From contig DATMFV010000051.1 in the NCBI GenBank assembly GCA_035555975.1, positions 1 to 64,000 on the forward strand: 64,000 bases of DNA. The letters run 5' to 3'. The notes below the pieces were generated by a model that saw only the letters and a list, made by a program, of their open reading frames with translations, was not told where the DNA came from and ran no database searches. Positions 61,486-64,000 of this stretch are shown in pieces. This DNA comes from DATMFV01 sp035555975. Lineage in GTDB: Bacteria > Verrucomicrobiota > Verrucomicrobiia > Chthoniobacterales > Chthoniobacteraceae. The first letter of the stretch is position 1, and each line of letters opens with the position of its first letter. Position numbers and translations under genes: made by a program.

Positions 61486-61507
61486 AGAGAGTGATCGTTC
61501 GCTCTCT
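61486..61507 (-). promoter_or_regulatory. Candidate TetR operator
   Basis: The partial inverted repeat AGAGAGTGATCGTTCGCTCT (plus CT) is centred about 38 bp upstream of the tetR start, in the position expected for autoregulation. The inner bases pair only partly. Confidence 0.35.
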
Positions 61508-61567
61508 TTCAGACGGTTCCGCCCTTTCTGTCAAGCGGGAAAACGAAGGCGAACTCCCGGGGGTCCC

Positions 61568-61624
61568 GGGGGTCAACTCTTGAAACTTGACGTCTGACGC
61601 GTCAAGTTTCAAGAGTTGACCCCC
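61568..61624. repeat. Perfect 25-bp hairpin
   Basis: GGGGGTCAACTCTTGAAACT plus TGACG (61568-61592) is repeated exactly in inverted orientation at 61600-61624, with a 7-nt loop. No T-run follows on either side, so it is not a simple intrinsic terminator. It may be a REP-type element or a fossil transposon end. Confidence 0.75.
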
Positions 61625-61632
61625 CCTGCACG

Positions 61633-62019
61633 TTATTTTTTACGCCTTTGGCGCGCCTTGTCGGCCAGTTCCTCGTAGTAGGCGTGGAGGCGGTCCAATT
61701 CTTCATCGTCGAGGTCTTCGGCGTCGGAGAGATCGATCCGGGCCCCTTTGGTGGCGCGCAGCAGTTCGTCGAGCTTGATGTGGATCGCCTCCGTATCGCG
61801 GTTCTGCGTGTTCTGGATGAGGAAGACCATCAGGAAGGTGATCACCCCGGTGACGAACCCGAAGAGCTGCTGCCAGAGAGGGTGGTATTCCATGAGCGGT
61901 CCGACGACTAACCAGGCAATCAGAAAACCGGCGGCAAAACCGAAAGCGATGGGTCGCCCGGCATGAACGGCGACGGACTGGGCAAAGCGCGTAAAGCGGC
62001 TGGAAGGTTTGCGTGGCAT
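61633..62019 (-). CDS. Low-affinity iron permease family protein
   Basis: The 128-aa protein has two transmembrane helices (~22-43 and ~50-70), a characteristic FLMVFLIQNTQNRDTEAIHI with KLDELLRATKGA following, and an acidic C-terminal tail (DLSDAEDLDDEELDRL). This matches the bacterial low-affinity iron permease family (PF04120). Transport activity of bacterial members is not well established. It is a single gene followed by the 25-bp hairpin. Confidence 0.85.
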   Translation of the reverse strand: MPRKPSSRFTRFAQSVAVHAGRPIAFGFAAGFLIAWLVVGPLMEYHPLWQQLFGFVTGVITFLMVFLIQNTQNRDTEAIHIKLDELLRATKGARIDLSDAEDLDDEELDRLHAYYEELADKARQRRKK

Positions 62020-62111
62020 GGCAGCGAGACCGTAGCTTCAAAGCAGGGGAAGGCAAGCCTGATTGCCTTGTCGGACAAAGCACGAATTTCATTAAAAATG
62101 GTGATTTCTGC

Positions 62112-62331
62112 TTGATGTCGGAAAATGAAGCGCCGTATCTTGTTTTCCCGGCGGGGCGGATGCCTTGAGCCGGCGGTTTGAAAAAAAGGGTAGTGATTCC
62201 GATGGCTGTTTCATGGGAAAAAACTAGCTATCCTTTATGGAATGATCAAAGAAACCAAAAAACACCATTTCCAGAAATGATCAGGGCCTGTCGTGACGGT
62301 TGATGCCGTTCACGTTGACAGGCCCTTTTTA
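62112..62331 (+). promoter_or_regulatory. Promoter and ~185-nt leader ending in a terminator at the start codon
   Basis: A plausible promoter is TTGATG (62112-62117), 18 bp, TATCTT (62136-62141). The presumed leader contains an internal GC-rich inverted segment (around 62148-62175). It ends in a strong terminator: AGGGCCTGTC (62283-62292) pairs with GACAGGCCCT (62317-62326), an inner GTGACGG...CCGTTCAC extends the stem, and the T-run reaches 62330. The first ATG of the next gene is at 62332. This could be an attenuator leader or a separate small RNA. Confidence 0.5.
62283..62330 (+). terminator. Strong intrinsic terminator abutting the histidine phosphatase start
   Basis: A ten-base-pair outer stem, an inner stem with one bulge and five T match a rho-independent terminator. 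It lies upstream of, and immediately next to, a start codon rather than after a gene on this strand. Confidence 0.8.
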
Positions 62332-62337
62332 ATGAAC

Positions 62338-63006
62338 ATGAGACCAGAAACCATCAGCCTCGTTCGACACGGAGAAAGCATGGCCAATGCAGACAAGGCA
62401 AACTACCAGACGGTCACCGACGATCTCATGGACCTCACCCCCCGCGGCGAGGAACAGGCGAGGGGGGCCATTCCCGTCCTCCGGCAGCTTCTGGGCAGCG
62501 AGCGCACGCTATTCTATCACTCGCCCTACCTGCGGTGCCGTCGCACGGCGGCGATCATCCGCTCCGGCTTTGAGCGGGAACAGATTTCGCAGATCGAGGA
62601 CAACCACCTGCGGGAACGCAAGATCGGCAATTATCTTTCGTTGCAGGAATATCAGGAAATCCATCGGCAGTTGAACGAACAGGGGTTTTTTTATCGCCCG
62701 CCCTGTGGCGAATCGGTCGCAGAAGTCTTTACGCGCAGCGAGCTTTTCCGGGCGACCCTGCGCAGCCACTGGGAGTCGGACAACTACCCGCGGCACGTGG
62801 TCATCGTCGGCCACAACACCGCGCTCAAGACCTTTCTGATGGCGGAACTGCGGATCAGCGCCCTTCATTTTTCCAAGCTCAAGACCCTTGGCAACGCGCA
62901 GGTCGTCACCCTGGAACCTGCCAAAACCGACGCCGGGGTGCAATACATCCCCACGGAACTGCCGATCGGCATCACCCCGGAACTGATCAACTCCACCCTG
63001 TCGTAA
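62338..63006 (+). CDS. Histidine phosphatase (phosphoglycerate mutase-like) family protein
   Basis: The 222-aa protein has the phosphohistidine motif LVRHGESMANAD close to the N-terminus (Arg10, His11), the second basic motif in YHSPYLRCRRTAAII, the catalytic Glu in REREIG-type position read as LRERKIGNY, and VIVGHNTALKTF. It is probably a broad phosphatase rather than glycolytic mutase; the substrate is unknown. ATGs at 62332 and 62338 are both possible. Neither has a Shine-Dalgarno sequence, because a terminator hairpin occupies the leader. Confidence 0.85.
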   Translation: MRPETISLVRHGESMANADKANYQTVTDDLMDLTPRGEEQARGAIPVLRQLLGSERTLFYHSPYLRCRRTAAIIRSGFEREQISQIEDNHLRERKIGNYLSLQEYQEIHRQLNEQGFFYRPPCGESVAEVFTRSELFRATLRSHWESDNYPRHVVIVGHNTALKTFLMAELRISALHFSKLKTLGNAQVVTLEPAKTDAGVQYIPTELPIGITPELINSTLS

Positions 63007-63028
63007 ACACTTTTTCTTTTTTTAAGCC

Positions 63029-64000
63029 ATGTCTTCATCTCCATCCACCGGGCGGCGCGTTCTCATCATCGGCAGCGACGGGATGCGTCCCGACGCCGTC
63101 ACCCCGGAAAGAATGCCGACCTATTCGCGCCTGATCCGCGAGGGGATGCTTTTCAAGCGGTTCCAGGCTGCCTACCCTTCCGAGACGCGGGTTTCGATGA
63201 CGACGCTGACCACCGGCGTCTATCCCGGTCGGCATGGCGTCATCGCCAACTGGCTCCATCTTCCCCGTTTCGGCGAGATGGGGTTGCAGACCGGCAATCA
63301 CCAGCAGCTCTTCGACTACACCCGAGAGACCGGCGAGCAGGTGGTCTTGAGCCCGACTTTGGGTGACCGGCTCGCTGCCGCAGGCATGGAACTCGGCGTG
63401 GCCGGGGCAAGTTCACCCGGCGCGGGGCTGCTCTGGAACATCCGGCGTCCCCGGCAGGTCATCAATGTCAACACCACCTACGACCTTCCCGAACTGGAGG
63501 CGATCCATCGCAAGGTCGGGCCTGCGCCGGACAAGGGGCGGCACCGCGAGCGACTGGAGTGGTCGGTCAAGGCGCTGCTGGAAGCGGCCTTGCCCGACCC
63601 GCGCAACCGGGCGCTGGTGCTCTGGTTGCCGCAGCCCGACAAGGCGAGCCACGATCACGGCCTCGGCTCCCCTGAATTCTGCGAAGCGCTCGGATGGGTC
63701 GACGCCTGCGTGGCCCGGGTGCTTGAAGGGATTGAAAAACGAGGCGAGGAGATCGATATTTTCTTCATCAGCGACCACGGCCATTCCACGGTGGATGCGC
63801 AGGGGCCGCTCTCGGAACACCTCGCCAAAGCGTGCCGGGAACGTGGGATCGACGTGCCATTCGACGTGACCGGGAAAATGATCTTCGCCAAGGCCCCGAT
63901 TGCCGACGAAGCACTGCGCGAGCTGATCGCGTGGCTGAAAACCGAGCCGTGGTGCGGCGCGGTGCTGGCGCATCATCCTTTGGCGCGCGAATGGGGCGCT
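63029..64000 (+). CDS. Alkaline-phosphatase-superfamily phosphodiesterase (3' truncated)
   Basis: The frame is open to the right edge (324 codons visible). It begins RRVLIIGSDGMRPDAVTPE, giving the first metal-binding Asp, then AYPSETRVSMTTLTTGVYPG with the nucleophile region, followed by RHGVIAN. Later come QPDKASHDHG and ISDHGHSTV, the other metal ligands. This is the type I phosphodiesterase/nucleotide pyrophosphatase group. The C-terminus is missing. It follows the histidine phosphatase by 22 nt, and the leader is T-rich (CACTTTTTCTTTTTTTAAGC). Both genes may form a phosphate-ester-processing operon. Confidence 0.82.
   Translation, partial: MSSSPSTGRRVLIIGSDGMRPDAVTPERMPTYSRLIREGMLFKRFQAAYPSETRVSMTTLTTGVYPGRHGVIANWLHLPRFGEMGLQTGNHQQLFDYTRETGEQVVLSPTLGDRLAAAGMELGVAGASSPGAGLLWNIRRPRQVINVNTTYDLPELEAIHRKVGPAPDKGRHRERLEWSVKALLEAALPDPRNRALVLWLPQPDKASHDHGLGSPEFCEALGWVDACVARVLEGIEKRGEEIDIFFISDHGHSTVDAQGPLSEHLAKACRERGIDVPFDVTGKMIFAKAPIADEALRELIAWLKTEPWCGAVLAHHPLAREWGA

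Overview
This is a GC-rich, densely coding 64 kb stretch from a Gram-negative bacterium, most likely a member of the Verrucomicrobiota. The reasons are the combination of an outer-membrane autotransporter, several PEP-CTERM proteins with autotransporter-type beta-strand repeats, H-X9-DG pseudopilins, DUF4838 proteins, DUF6600, a squalene-hopene cyclase, and an Mpa/ARC ATPase next to a Dop-like depupylase. No tRNA, rRNA, CRISPR array, intact transposase or prophage gene was seen. The phylum call is an inference from gene content, not from a marker phylogeny.

Layout. 1-3370: 3' part of a giant autotransporter made of near-identical 57-bp repeats. 3.6-6.75 kb: sugar-type operon (GntR-like regulator, 2-hydroxyacid dehydrogenase-like protein, Gfo/Idh/MocA oxidoreductase). 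6.8-8.8 kb: group 2 sigma factor, small 2Fe-2S ferredoxin and a PEP-CTERM remnant. 8.9-14.6 kb: DUF6600 protein with a Q/R-rich tail, DUF488 protein, and divergent glgC and glmS. 14.9-19.0 kb: 1370-aa PEP-CTERM beta-strand protein, followed by a repeat-rich gap with a MITE-like palindrome. 19.5-24.2 kb: rpoD, dnaG and a DUF4230 protein (macromolecular-synthesis-type operon). 24.3-41.0 kb: two carbohydrate cassettes with the same parts list, namely a PEP-CTERM protein, an H-X9-DG pseudopilin and one or two very large secreted glycosidase-like proteins. One has a divergent AraC regulator and the other a leading LacI regulator; an SDR dehydrogenase lies between them. 41.2-44.4 kb: an Mpa/ARC-type AAA ATPase and a Dop-like enzyme as an isolated pair. 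44.7-53.2 kb: TolC/MacA/MacB-type exporter, a two-component system and an STT3-like membrane protein. 53.3-55.6 kb: phosphodiester glycosidase, then a palindromic repeat flanked by a duplicated gene tail. 55.7-64 kb: two Hsp20 chaperones, ribD, a DUF892 protein, tetR with squalene-hopene cyclase, a low-affinity iron permease-like protein, a histidine phosphatase and the start of an alkaline-phosphatase-superfamily enzyme.

How it fits together. Much of the window is devoted to capturing and degrading extracellular glycans. The two cassettes pair a surface-sorted beta-strand protein with a dedicated pseudopilin and secreted multidomain hydrolases under local regulators. The rest is core metabolism (cell-wall amino sugar, glycogen, riboflavin, hopanoid), core replication and transcription functions, stress chaperones and an efflux operon. 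The most unusual items are the orphan ARC-Dop pair without a recognisable Pup-type modifier, ligase or 20S proteasome in the window, the twin cassettes, two leaders in which a terminator-like hairpin runs straight into a start codon, and several palindromic repeat elements.
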